A DNA stretch of 64,000 bases. Origin: Glandiceps talaboti (lineage: Eukaryota > Hemichordata > Enteropneusta > Spengelidae). The position numbers were made by a program, and so were the translations under genes. The stretch is taken from NCBI RefSeq assembly GCF_964340395.1, contig NC_135568.1:6913079-6977078 (forward strand), written 5' to 3'. Below the pieces are notes generated by a model. It did not search any database. It was not told the origin of the DNA and worked only from the letters and a program-made list of their open reading frames with translations. Numbering within the stretch: position 1 is the first letter of the stretch; every line of letters starts with the position of its first letter. This document shows positions 21,536-33,659 of the stretch, one piece after another.

Positions 21536-23740
21536 AGTGTTGGGATCGAATCATAGTCTAAGAACGGTTCAATTTGTACAGTGTAATAGACACAAAAAAG
21601 CCAAGATGACAGAATAGTACCAGTCTGTCGATAAACATGTTGGAATCAACAAGTATTACATGATTTCTTGAGGAGAAACAGACATGTACCAATCTGTAGT
21701 TGTCAAACTAAACAATGGCTAACATACGATGGTACTCAGAATGTCCTTACTAGAACTAGGTTAGGTACACACAACTACCACTGTCTCCTATGTCTCCCAG
21801 ACAAAACTCTTCACCTATACTTTCCAAGTCTCTTTACACCAGACATTTTGATATACATACACCTATAAATGAACTCAAAAGCTTTCCAATAGTTCACTCC
21901 AGACACAGACAACTTAACACCATATTTGCATTGACGGGGTTTAGATACGACAGTCTACAGTAGAACAGGAAAAAGTGACTTCCTTAAAATCTGTTTTCAT
22001 AAAACACTCAAACGTGCTTTTAATTCTTTATGTGGTTTTGATGCAACCAGTTGGACAGTGGTATTTAAGAAAAAGAGGTTCAAACATTTGTTTTCATAAA
22101 ATTAAAAAAAAAATCATCTAAAAAGTCAACTCTCTACGGATATTAATGGTTTTCATACCGATAGCTCTACAGTGGGAAAGGAAAAAGAACTCACCAAAGA
22201 TTTGTTTTCTTAAAAACACAAGAAATTTTTACGCCATTAATCTTTGTCAACCCATTATGGATAATGATTGATGTGGTTTTGGAGATGACGAAATCTGCAG
22301 TTGTAGATGACAAAACTCAAACTTTCTTACCTAAAAATACATTTTAAATGCATTGCTTCCTTACCATTGTCAAGTCTTTACGGATGTCCATTGATCTAAC
22401 ACTGAAAAAAAAAATCTTCAAAGATTTGTTTTTCTTAGAACACAAAATAAAAAAAGTCAGTGACAAATCTTTGTATGAATGTTCCACTCCCTGTAAAGAC
22501 AACAACCCACAATTATTTGTTTTGGTGTGTTTCTGATGTGACTAATACATTCTACGCCACTCTAGAAAGAGTATTAGTCTAGTGCTCTATACGTGCTATG
22601 ATCACAACGATCATCTCCTCGCATAGTCAACTTTAAAGACAGTACCTTCTCAGATTAATTTAAGATTTAGGTAAGACAAACAGAAAAAAAAGAGTACATC
22701 CTACAAATTGTCAAACCATTGTGAAACATTGATGGCAAGGAACAAATTCTCGAAAATTTGGCTTCAGTTCTTTATCATTTTTCAAGTCGTAAATAAAAAA
22801 ATTATGTATGGACCTTCAACAGACTTTATTTGAGGAACGTATGCAGGGAAATCGTGTATATTCTGAAAACATTAAACCTTCATTTTCACAAGGAACACAC
22901 TAGAAATAGTTTTCATGGATGTTTGCCCTTCAATCAATTCATCAGAGACCCTCAGTACCTTGTTGTGACTGTACAGTCATGTTTTTCTAACCTCTACAGC
23001 AAGCTATCAACTTAGAAGCTGACAAAATCCCTGTTTTCAGTTTGGCTAAAATTGAAGTATTTTCCCTCGAGGTCTTCATAATCTAGATATCATCCCATCT
23101 GTGCAGTGTTAACCTCTTCAGTATCAAGTACTTTTGCACGAAAAAATTTGCATGGCAGAAATTTTTGTTTTGTCAGAAATTTTTGACTAATTTTACCACA
23201 ATTTTGGACAGAATTGATAAAAATCAACCTTGCTTTAAAGACTTTGTCAAAATTTTGGTCAAAAACTAACCACATTTACAAGAATTTTGCAAAATTTATA
23301 TTTTTTAACAAAATGTCGTGTTGTGAAGGGCATGATTGGACTTCTATGTAACATGTGTATTTGATTTGAAATGGAAACAATCCTACCTGGAACTAAATTA
23401 AAGTAGTGAAAACTGAGAAATGTTGTCATTTGTAGTGTAGGTATTTCATTAATAGTTGGTAATTGCATACTCTGTGTGACTGACTGATAATGTAGTGAGA
23501 AACAAGCCGTGAACTACGGCTGCTGTCACACTGAGGTCTGTCAGTGTCTGAGATAGGTGGCAACAGGAGTCTTTATGAAACAAATGATAGAGTGAAAGTC
23601 ATTCTAAATTACTTTGACCTCATCTCGTAGTGTCAACTATCATCAATTTTTCAGTGTAAGTCAGAACACAGGGTGATGATAAGACCTGGTTTCAACCACA
23701 GTATTCTTACTCTACGTTCCAAGATATGTCGGTCACAGTT
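21536..23740. other. intergenic, no clear feature
   Basis: AT-rich sequence with weak dispersed similarity among CAAAGATTTGTTTTCTTA-type phrases around 22195 and 22418. No exon, RNA gene or structured repeat that I can support. Confidence 0.5.
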
Positions 23741-23744
23741 TGTC

Positions 23745-24010
23745 TTGGTTTGTGTTTGTATGTATTTGTGTGTTACTGTGTTTGTTTGTTTGTTTGTTTG
23801 TTTGTTTTTGTTTGTTTGTTTGTGTGTATGTATGTATGTGGGTTTTGTGTGTGTATGTATGTATGTATGTATGTATGTATGTATGTATGTATGTATGTAT
23901 GTATATGTATGTACATGTATGTATGTATGTATGTATGTATGTATGTATGTATGTATGTATGTATGTATGTATGTATGTATGTATGTGTGTATGTGTGTGT
24001 ATATGTGTCT
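23745..24010. repeat. (TTTG)n and (GTAT)n microsatellite
   Basis: A short TTTG run at about 23779-23824, then about 40 GTAT units with a few interruptions. Confidence 0.97.
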
Positions 24011-24109
24011 GTCATGGGTAGGTGATTACGTGCTTGAATAAATATGTATTGTGTACATAATTACGTTTATATTTTGATACAGGCATATATACATTGATAG
24101 ATTTAGATG

Positions 24110-24124
24110 GATGGACAGACAGGC

Positions 24125-24172
<48 letters not shown>

Positions 24173-24266
24173 TAGACAGATGGATAGATAGACAAATGGA
24201 AATATATAGAGGGATAGAGAGACAGAGACAGACACAAAGGGGAGATGAACTCTGTCAGACAGATAA

Positions 24267-24297
<31 letters not shown>

Positions 24298-24300
24298 CAT
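24110..24300. repeat. (GACA)n/(GATA)n microsatellite
   Basis: GACA runs at about 24115-24170 and 24271-24297, separated by GATA-rich and AGAGACAG sequence. Confidence 0.95.
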
Positions 24301-25104
24301 ACATATATACATGTAGATAAATAACAGATAGGCATGTGTATATATATTCAATCATCTACATATTGTATTTTAACAATTATTGATAGGCAAATAATGCTGC
24401 CACCAATTGCATAGAATAAGTGAACCCTTTGCAGTGTAGACACACACAGTGGATAATATACAGTCGTAAAGTCATTAGAAAATAGCTCCAAGCCAAGTAA
24501 ATTATTTCTCTTTGGTAAAGCTGATAACCCAGGGGAATGTGCACATCTCTCAATTCTCTGCCATTATAATCTAGTCAGTGTTTTTTTCCATTTATAAAAT
24601 GATGTCATCGTGTACGTCAACACTTTCACTGACTTACTACAGATATTATTTTTTTAAACCATGATAGCTTGCCAATCAAAATGTCGTCTTCTCTCTAAGG
24701 TCTTCTAAACGTTCTACCTCAGGACTGTATTTTATCCATGTATAGTTACATGTACATGTTTCGTGAAACCATTGCAAAGATATTCCCGCACCCAACATTT
24801 GAATCCATGCTGACTTACGACATCAACAGTAGATTTTCTTAAAGACATTCTTCAGATAAGGGTTAAAATCTAGCTAGATGCGAAAAGGGGTTGCTTGACA
24901 ATACTGTAGAAAAACTTAAACCAAGATGTAGGCATGGAGATCTCAGCTGTTTTTGTCAAGCTCATTCCATGTGTCTCTTCAGAGTCACATGACTATATCC
25001 CATTGTAGTACACCCTGATGCTGACGAGATGTCTGTGAAAATTTTGGATTTGCTTCCGAGAAATTTTTTGACTGTTAGTAGAAATTTTCATTACTATATA
25101 TATA
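24301..25104. other. intergenic, no feature seen
   Basis: AT-rich unique sequence without coding or repeat signal. Confidence 0.5.
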
Positions 25105-25215
25105 TAGAAAAACTTGGTCCAGAACAAAAAAATGATTCCATATAATCCTTTAAGATAACATTAATACGATGACTCAGGATTGAAACATTGGCCTTTAATC
25201 TGTTCTTAACATTAT
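25105..25215. repeat. dispersed repeat E, copy 2
   Basis: AGAAAAACTTGGTCCAGAAC followed by AAAAAAATGATTCCATATAA, AAGATAACATTAATACGATG and GGATTGAAACATTGGCCTTT. The same ordered phrases occur at 42895-42995. Confidence 0.7.
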
Positions 25216-26099
25216 CCTGACTATAACGATACCATGACGATGTCTCCCTAAACCATCTTAAAAGTTTTCCTGAAGTCGAGTCTTCCAGTGGAAATTCATG
25301 TGTCGTTAAACCATAGTATCGAATTGAACGTTTGTTCCCAAGACAAACTTGAAAATTGTACCTGAAATTTTCGACAGCACACATTCATGAAGTTATTTAG
25401 CATACATACAAACACATTGATGTAAATGCAATGACCTGCCTATTCGTAAAATGCAAAGCTCCAGATAAACGACCTACCTATATTTGATATTCGTCTGCAG
25501 TCTGTATAAAGTTACCACAGAAGAAAACTTACAAATAACAGCAAATGTCAGACAAATTTGAACAAAATTGAGAAGGAAATTTTATTTGTCTGATTGGACT
25601 ACCACAATTCGATTTTAACACTGCACAGTTTTGTCTCAGCCATTCTGCAAATTTTAGTGGGTATAGCTTTTTTATAAAAAATTATTTGTTACGAAATCTG
25701 AAGATGGTGTGTATGTTATAGGAGACGGTATGTACTTTGGGGGAGAAATATCTAAAATAATTATTTCATGAAAATTGAGAGTTCAAAATTACAATCAGAT
25801 CATGAGAGAACATTCACGTTATTGAAATTTTTGTTGTTGAAAATGTTGTATAATTTTTCCATTATCGTGAAAGTAGAAAGGGAAATGGTAAAAAGCGTTT
25901 TTTTTTTGTAATGAGCTCCACAGAGAGCATAGACGTAAAGGTCAAGATTTGCCTCCGTTTCTACTCAGACTTATCCATATTTATCTTGTTGTAAAATTGC
26001 TGCCCATCTCATCAATATCCCTGAAAATGGCTTTTTAAATGTTTGGCCTGGAGGCTGATATGGTCATGATTTCACATCTGTCATACACACTGAGAAAGC
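25216..26099. other. intergenic, no feature seen
   Basis: AT-rich unique sequence without supportable features. Confidence 0.5.
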
Positions 26100-26760
26100 G
26101 TTGGTTTGAAGATGTGTAGACAAGTATACAGAACTATATTGCTTTGAAGATAGATAGACAGTCATGTATACAGAAACCGATGCATAGACGTGCATGGATA
26201 TAGAAACCGTTGCTTTGAAGATAGATAGACGTGTATACAGAAACCAATGCATAGACATGTATATAGAAACCATTGCTTTGAAGATACAAATGTAGATAGA
26301 CATGTATATAAACCGATGCATAGACATGTATAAGAAACCATTGCTTTGAAGATAGATAGATAGACATGTATACAGAAACCGATGCATAGACATGTATATA
26401 GAATCTGTTGCTTCGAAGATAGATAGATAGATAGACATGTATATAGAAGCCATAGCCAGATAGACATGTATACAGAAACCGATGCATAGACATGTATATA
26501 GAATCTGTTGCTTCGAAGATAGATAGATAGATAGACATGTATATAGAAGCCATAGCCAGATAGACATGTATACAGAAACCGATGCATAGACATGTATATA
26601 GAATCTGTTGCTTCGAAGATAGATAGATAGATAGACATGTATATAGAAGCCATAGCCAGATAGACATGTATACAGAAACCGATGCATAGACATGTATATA
26701 GAAACCGTTGATTTCAAGATAGACAGATAGACATGTATATAGAAACCATTGCTTTATCAT
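26100..26760. repeat. tandem array with a 100-bp higher-order unit
   Basis: The right part has near-identical 100-bp units (GAATCTGTTGCTTCGAAGAT at 26401, 26501 and 26601). Each contains AGATAGATAGATAGACATGT, GAAGCCATAGCCAGATAGAC and GAAACCGATGCATAGACATG. The left part (26150-26400) has shorter, more diverged units of the same material. It is open on the minus strand for about 200 codons in three frames, which is a repeat effect. Confidence 0.93.
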
Positions 26761-27490
26761 GCATTCAAGACTTTATGTTGTATTGATATATACACAGTCT
26801 ACAGAATCGTTACTTTGCAGGCTATATGTAGTGGTGTTTATCAATATATACAAAGAATAGTTGATTTATTCTATGCATGCAAGATATCAATAAACAGGTT
26901 AAGTGATGAAGCTTTTGTGTTATATCGATATACACAGAATCGTTGCTATTCTGTATATATTGAAGATTTTGTGTTATATCGATATACATACGGAGTAGTT
27001 ATGCTATATACTTTATGCATATGAGATATTGATAAACACATACCATGCATACACATAGTTGTTTAAGTATGTATTGAAGATTGTTATTCTAGAGATACAC
27101 ACAGAACCATTGCTTTACTATATGCATTGAAGATTTCGTGTGATATCAATATACAGGTAGTATATTTGTTTTGCTATAAGTTGAAGATTTTGTATAATAT
27201 CAATATACACACAGACAGAAATGTAGGTTGCTTTGCTGTAGGCATTCAGAATTTTATGTTACATTGATTGATTTACAGTGTGAGAACAGCACTTTTACTG
27301 TATGCATTGGGGATATCATGTAATATTGTTTATTTCACAAAGAGCAGTTGCTGTAACAGTACTGTCAAAAATTGTGTTGATGTTATTTGACAGAAAACAG
27401 TCAGTTTTGGTGTATGCATTGAGTATTTGATCAAATATTGATAAACACAGCACAATTGAACCGTACACTAGCATAAAGATGTTTAGTTGT
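26761..27490. repeat. degenerate tandem array, about 80 bp units
   Basis: Repeated phrases TGCATTGAAGATTTTGTGTT and ATATCGATATACACACAGAA, then CGTTGCT, in variants about every 80 bp. Units decay from left to right. Confidence 0.7.
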
Positions 27491-27964
27491 GTAATATACA
27501 ATCTTCTAGTCAAGAAATTTTTAGATGTACTTTACTTGTAAATGTTTGTAACTTGTTGAAAGTGTATAGTATTGTCAGCTTGTCGATTTTTGAGATCTGA
27601 TTGTTGACTAATTATGTTTTTTTGTGCATTTTTTTCTGTCTGTTTTATCTATGGGAAGTATTGATCATTGTTGCCTTTTTTCTTTTTTCCCCTGAAATAA
27701 AGTTTAATAATAATGGTAATGATAATAATAATGATAATAATAATATATTCACAGTTAAAGGCCCATGTCTAAGCACAATGATTATTAAAATTTGGATGAG
27801 AAAAGCAGTTTTCTGGCACACATGTAGAAAAAAGTTAGTCCACTGAGAATGAAAGAATGACCATGTGTAATCCTTATGGATCTTACTGCTAAGATAACAC
27901 TAAATTGAAAACCTAGGATTGAATTATGGGTCTTTAAATATGAGCTGTATAGCTGTGACTGTGT
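27491..27964. repeat. intergenic with dispersed repeat E, copy 3
   Basis: Includes a (TAATGA)-type run at about 27705-27745. At 27825-27945 come GAAAAAAGTTAGTCCACTGA, TGTGTAATCCTTATGGATCT, CTAAGATAACACTAA and ACCTAGGATTGAATTATGGG, matching repeat E. Confidence 0.65.
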
Positions 27965-29046
27965 GTCTTGGATATGCATATGTGTATGCATATGCATATG
28001 CATATGCGTATGTGTATGTGTATGTGTATGCGTATGTGTATGTGTATGTATGGAAAGCCACAACTGACTTAAGTGTGCAATTACTATTATTGTATGTGCA
28101 AATACTATGTTATTATGTGCATTCAATAGTTTATTATGTGCTTACCTTAAATTATTATGTGCATACTGTATTATTCTATGTACAGTTACTATTACTATAT
28201 GTGCAAACACTATGTTATTATGTGCATTAAATAGTTTATTATGTACAGTTACTATTATTGTATGTGCAAACACTATGTTAGTATGTGCATTTAATAGTTT
28301 ATTATGTACAGTTATTATTATTGTATGTGCAAACACTATGTTATTATGTGCATTGAATAGTTTATGTACAGTTAGTGTTATTGTATGTGCAAACACTATG
28401 TTATTATGTGCATTAAATAGTTTATTATGTGCAAATCTTAAGTTATTATGTGCATACTGTATTATTATATGTACAGTTACTATTATTATATGCGCTAACA
28501 CTATGTTATTATGTGCAAATCTTAAGTTATTATGTGCATACTGTATTATTATATGTACAGTTACTATTATTATATGTGCTAACACTATGTTATTATGTGC
28601 ATTAAATAGTTTATTATGTGCAAATCTTAAGTTATTATGTGCATACTGTATTATTATATGTACAGTTACTATTATTATATGCGCTAACACTATGTTATTA
28701 TGTGCAAATCTTAAGTTATTATGTGCATACTGTATTATTATATGTACAGTTACTATTATTATATGCGGTAACACTACGTCGTTATGTGCATACAGTAGTT
28801 TATTAAGGGCTTTCGTTAAGATCCCCCGCTAGAGGGCACACTTTCTCGCCGATTCAAACACGCACGCGCAGACTCGAGTTGCTGTTGTGTTATCCTTTTG
28901 TGAGCACGTCCCGTCGTCGTCTGTCATGGAGTCCCACGTCTGTTCTGTCAGATTTAGGTCTGTCAGCTTTCACAGCACGTTTCTTGACAGAGGGAGTCAC
29001 TTTCTCTCATGTGCTCGACATGACTGAGGAAAATTTAATAAGTTTT
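27965..29046 (+). repeat. left arm of a large inverted repeat
   Basis: From outside to inside: a TATGCA/TATGTG run, the segment GGAAAGCCACAACTGACTTA then AGTGTGCAATTACT, a tandem array (about 28080-28800), then a unique GC-richer segment with a SAM-like frame ending at GAAAATTTAATAAGTTTT. The reverse complement of the whole arm occurs at 29857-30975, with only scattered differences in the unique parts and unit-number differences in the array. Confidence 0.95.
28080..28800. repeat. tandem array of TTATTATGTGCA-type units (left arm)
   Basis: Higher-order units made of short phrases such as CTTAAGTTATTATGTGCATA, CTGTATTATTATATGTACAG and GCTAACACTATG. Full units are about 105 bp, with shorter variants. 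Since 105 is divisible by three, long open frames appear on both strands; they are not genes. Confidence 0.93.
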
Positions 29047-29082
29047 GGTGTCAGAAGATTGGGTATGACCGACTTGATTTAA
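28809..29082 (+). pseudogene. SAM-domain-like fragment
   Basis: A frame open from just after a TAA near 28806 to the TAA at 29080-29082. Its last 45 or so codons read LSDLGLSAFTARFLTEGVTF, then a TEENLISFGV segment and RRLGMTDLI. This is the pattern of a sterile alpha motif (L-GL-x-Y/F at helix 1, LT-EDL-x-x-LG, and LG-x-R/T-x-x-I). The stop falls where helix 5 of a SAM domain should continue, and no in-frame ATG precedes the domain, so it is a fragment. It could be an exon relic or part of a mobile element. The host gene is not recognised. Confidence 0.5.
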
Positions 29083-29856
29083 GAAGTCGGTGCCGGGAAG
29101 CTTTGGGGCGGGCCGGGCCTGGGAGCTGACAGGGGGTCCAACTCGTGCGGCAACTAGATCGCCTAGTGACGTCTAGATCGAGATCTACCGTAACTAAGGG
29201 GAGAACCGTTTGATTTCTGGGGGGGGGGGGGGGGGTATGGAGGAAGTAGGTATGGGAGCAAATTTTTTTCCCAGTCAGAGTGACAGCAATTTTTTTTTCT
29301 ACTGTCAGTCCTGCATCAATTTTTTTTTCAAATGGAGTAGCAGTGCAATTTTTTTTTTAATTAATCATTAAGTTTGAATGCGTTGTTCATACTTATACCA
29401 CGTCACAATGGTTCACAACTGTACCTCTAAATAACTTGTTCTGTGCAAGTAGAAGAATTAGCAGTTAGTATGAAAGACGTCTGTCTACGTTAAATTACAA
29501 CTTTAAATTATAGAACAGTTCCAAAATCAACTCTGATCAGTACTAAACTTGCTTTTCTTTGAATCAGTCAATTCCTGTAAGTTCTCAGGGAAGATATTAT
29601 TTTTTGTATTTCGTTATATTTGTTGTTCCTCAATTTTCATTCTCAACTTGAGAAAGATTTATTTGTACATCTTTATAAGAGATTTATATTGAAAGAAAAA
29701 CACTAGATTTTAACACTAGTCTATTGACTCCTGTCTTGTTTTTTAAATTGTCTTAATTTACAGAAACCAAATAGTCCCCTTCAGATATTGACTGTGTCAT
29801 TGAGATATTGCAACAAAAATCCTGAAATATGTTTTCTTGGGTCAGAAAAGGAAAGG
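29047..29856. other. spacer between inverted-repeat arms
   Basis: About 810 bp. The left 170 bp is GC-rich and unlike its surroundings (GGGGCGGGCCGGGCCTGGGA), continues the SAM-like frame, and has the palindrome-rich CTAGATCGCCTAGTGACGTC with TAGATCGAGATCTA. Then come a 17-bp G run at 29219-29235 and four runs of about 8-9 T. The rest is AT-rich. No transposase-like frame. Confidence 0.8.
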
Positions 29857-30912
29857 AAAACTTATTAAATTTTCCTCAGTCATGTCGAGCACATGAGAGA
29901 AAGTGACTCCCTTTGTCAAGAAACGTGCTGTGAAAGCTGACAGACCTAAATCTGACAGAACAGACGTGGGACTCCATGACAGACGACGACGGGACGTGCT
30001 CACAAAAGGATAACACAACAGCAACTCGAGTCTGCGCGTGCGTGTTTGAATCGGCGAGAAAGTGTGCCCTCTAGCGGGGGATCTTAACGAAAGCCCTTAA
30101 TAAACCACTGTATGCACATAACGACGTAGTGTTACCGCATATAATAATAGTAACTGTACATATAATAATACAGTATGCACATAATAACTTAAGATTTGCA
30201 CATAATAACATAGTGTTAGCGCATATAATAATAGTAACTGTACATATAGTAATACAGTATGCACATAATAACTTAATATTTGCACATAATAAAATATTTA
30301 ATGCACATAATAACATAGTGTTAGCGCATATAATAATAGTAACTGTACATAGAATAATACAGTATGCACATAATAACTTAAGATTTGCACATAATAACAT
30401 AGTGTTAGCGCATATAATAATAGTAACTGTACATATAGTAATACAGTATGCACATAATAACTTAATATTTGCACATAATAAAATATTTAATGCACATAAT
30501 AACATAGTGTTAGCGCATATAATAATAGTAACTGTACATAGAATAATACAGTATGCACATAATAACTTAAGATTTGCACATAATAAAATATTTAATGCAC
30601 ATAATAACATAGTGTTAGCGCATATAATAATAGTAACTGTACATAGAATAATACAGTATGCACATAATAACTTAAGATTTGCACATAATAAAATATTTAA
30701 TGCACATAATAACATAGTGTTAGCGCATATAATAATAGTAACTGTACATAGAATAATACAGTATCCACATAATAACTTAAGATTTGCACATAATAAAATA
30801 TTTAATGCACATAATAACATAGTATTTGCTCATACAATAATAGTAATTGCACACTTAAGTCAGCTGTGGCTTTCCATATGTATGTGTATGTGTATGTGTA
30901 TGCGTATGCATA

Positions 30913-30973
<61 letters not shown>

Positions 30974-30975
30974 GT
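29857..30975 (-). repeat. right arm of the large inverted repeat
   Basis: Reverse complement of 27965-29046. The inner boundary AAAACTTATTAAATTTTCCT is the complement of the left arm end. The SAM-like segment is copied except for its last codons and has one visible substitution (Glu to Lys in LTEG). The tandem array (30085-30850) has clear 105-bp periods (TAACATAGTG at 30500, 30605 and 30710). The arm ends outward in a TATGTG microsatellite. Confidence 0.95.
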
Positions 30976-32070
30976 GTGGGTATGTAATAATGTATGTATG
31001 TGTGTGATACCATGTGTGTTTGATGTGGATGTGAGAGACACCTAGTGAGAGAATAAGACTTTTGAGTCCAAACACTACAAAGCTACCATAGTGGTTTCAT
31101 TGGGATGCAGTGTCTATTGTCTTCAATTCTTCACGTTTTCCTGAGACTCAGAATCTGCCGTCTCAAAGAACCGTCTCAAAGAACCGTCTCAAAGAACTTC
31201 AATTAACTTAATCTGTGTGCAGTAACTGATATTTTCCCAGATCTCAGTCCCTAACCATCTGTCTTCCCTCCCCACCGCCAAAGAGAAAACAAATTTGTTT
31301 TAACCCGGTAGAAATCAAACATATCAGACAATGAGATACAAAAGTGTATAAACTGCTGTATTTATTTTCCATTAAAACCCCACTGCTATGTATACCAAGA
31401 CCATTTCACACATCCTGAGTTCATTTTCACAGTGACAACTTCAATTTAATGTGACAAAGCTCACTTTAATGAAAGAAGGTGAAAATCACCGAGGGAGTAA
31501 GCAGAAAAGAAGTAATAGCCGTACAGTGACTCAGTTGCTTGAATTGACACCCTCCCTGCTAAAATAAATGAGAAAAAGCATCTCAGTCCTTCAGTTGGAA
31601 AATACAAGTGTGTCAACTAATGCATAACCTCGCTAAGATCGATCATTTTTCTGCTAAGATTGTTTTTGAAAAATTAATTTTCTCTCGAATTTTTTAGCGC
31701 ATATCTTATTTATTTTAGACTAGAATTATATTAAATATCCACATTCATGAATTGAATTCAAAATTTTGTTTTACAAATCAAAATTTTACTTGACATTTCA
31801 AATTTATGCTTCAGAAAGTTTGCTGGATAGATTTTCCATATTTTGCTCATTAGCTTGTTGAACGATATTGATGAATGGTAAAGCTATTGCGTTGAACCTT
31901 ATATAAGGAGGTGAGAGTACTTTCTTTCACCTTCAGTTCTACAATATTAGCATTTCTGATTTATCACCAAATTATTCAGTGCAGTTCCTAGTTGTTGAGA
32001 AGGTGTTACAGAAATGGGGTGAGGGTGGGTGGGAGGGTGGGGTGCTGAAAGTTCAAGAGGTAGGTAAAGT
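30976..32070. other. intergenic, no clear feature
   Basis: AT-rich sequence. Two or three copies of CGTCTCAAAGAAC at 31160-31200. No coding or RNA signal. Confidence 0.5.
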
Positions 32071-32123
32071 TTATGCCCCCCCCCCCCCCCCCCCCGCCCA
32101 CACACACACACACACACACACCA
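32071..32123. repeat. poly-C followed by (CA)n
   Basis: About 18 C residues, then ten or so CA units. Confidence 0.95.
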
Positions 32124-33344
32124 CCAGGGGAATACAGTTCTCTCTCTGTCTGCTACCAGGCTTCTAAACTGTTCAAAATTGTTAAATATAGGACAATTAT
32201 GATCAGTTCTGAAGCTTGATAGCAAAGAGTGAGAACTGTACCCTGTAATAATTCCCCAGGTACAGGTGGGGGTGGGGAGTTTCGGGCTTGCATAAAATTT
32301 GCATAGATTTTTGTATCTTGTACCATGGTGTTGGTGGGAAACCTTGGTACATCGTAGGTAAACCACAGCCTCTTGCGGCACCGTCCAAGATATTTCACAG
32401 TGTCGCAGATAAAATATCCGCTCAGGTTTGCAAGAATGCCCTAGTATAGTATAACACCTGGTAGATTTTACCTACTTACCATCCTTCAAATAAAGAATAA
32501 AAACACTCTACATTGTAAGGAGAAAGCAATCTGAAAAGTCTATTTTGTGTATGACACAATAAACAACTTCTGCTTAATATTCCACTTTGTCTTACAATAA
32601 AGCCATAATCCAGCAAAATATTTGGTTTAAGTTGTTTAAATCTTTCAATTCAATGACAAAAGTTTGAGAATATCCTTCAAACTGTCAAAAAAAACACATG
32701 GAACTGAGATGTTTTAATTAAACCCAATCGCTAATATTAAAAACAAACATTAACGAATGGTGTTCATTTTCAGCTAATTTACAAATCGGTGTGGTTTTTT
32801 AAAAAGAACAGGAAAAAAAACACAACAGAAAACAGTCATGTCATTGTAATGAACCGTTCCACATCTGCTTACAATGCCTCAATTACTGTTTGGGTAAGGT
32901 GTGTACGGCGTAAAGGTTTGGATATTAACAAAAATCCCCGTGGGAAATCACAAACTAGTTGTTTTCAGCTGTCAAGTTTCACACGTAATGTCAAGAGATG
33001 AAAGTTTAAGACTACGATCACAAACAGAAGTTTTTTATAGTCATTTTTAAAAAAAAGTTATAATGTTATTTTGTTTTATTGAAAAACCCAAAGATATTTG
33101 AATAATTATACCTACTGTGCATTAAGGTGAGATATTTTTCTGTGACTTGCATTTTTGTAGGAAATTTATTCCATGTTGAGAAAACGGCAAAGGAAGATAC
33201 TCGCAACTGGAGGGGAGGGGGAAGGAGAGGGGAGGGGAAAAGAGATAAAAGAAGATATTTATCTGCTGCAAAATTTCACAAGTAACCTTTCATCATAATA
33301 TAATCTTTATTCGTCCAAATAAATGTGGAAATTTGTTGAATGGT
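32124..33344. other. intergenic, no feature seen
   Basis: AT-rich unique sequence. The overlapping minus-strand frames at 32150-32400 have no family signature. Confidence 0.5.
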
Positions 33345-33566
33345 TGCCACAAGAGCAGCGCCCTAGTGCCCTAGTGTTGAAGAAGCAGGGAGAAACCAGA
33401 GTACCCAGGGAAAACCTGCATTGTTCAGCAGGGTCAAACTTAGCATCACCCTTCTTACATACAGACCTGGTTCATTTTTAATCAAATGCAGCCAATGTTT
33501 GGCAGGTTTGAATCCAGACTGCAGAGGTAAGAGGCATACGAGCTAACTGCTTGGCCACTGACAACC
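33345..33566 (-). mobile_element. tRNA-derived SINE, copy 1
   Basis: Read on the minus strand, it starts with an A-box-like GTGGCCAAGCAGTTAGCTCG, followed about 30 bases later by a B-box-like GGATTCAAACC. It continues into a core with GCAGGTTTTCCCTGGGTACT and CTGGTTTCTCCCTGC. The core recurs at 55735-55945 as GCAGGCTTTCCCTGGGTTCT and CTGGTTTCCTCC. This is the layout of a Pol III SINE. Confidence 0.8.
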
Positions 33567-33659
33567 CTCAGGCAGAACCTTTTCATATGCATTGGTACAA
33601 TGAAATGGTCATTTATTTCAATTACAGGCACATGAAGTGATACCTCAATTCAATTCAAT

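Noticed and set aside
23673-24355. Cys-Val-Tyr and Tyr-Ile-His-Thr frames
   Set aside because: Translations of GTAT and GACA microsatellites. The same applies to frames at 39031-39463, 43918-44253, 44662-45160 and 57056-57916.
26064-26760. Three overlapping minus-strand frames of 163-217 codons
   Set aside because: The 100-bp tandem unit is open in all three frames and the peptides repeat the same YIHVYASVSVYMS-like phrase. No family signature.
28107-31007. Long open frames of 210-292 codons on both strands in the palindrome arms
   Set aside because: They lie in a tandem array whose 105-bp period is divisible by three, so any frame without a stop in one unit stays open. The peptides are pure 35-residue repeats and exist on both strands.
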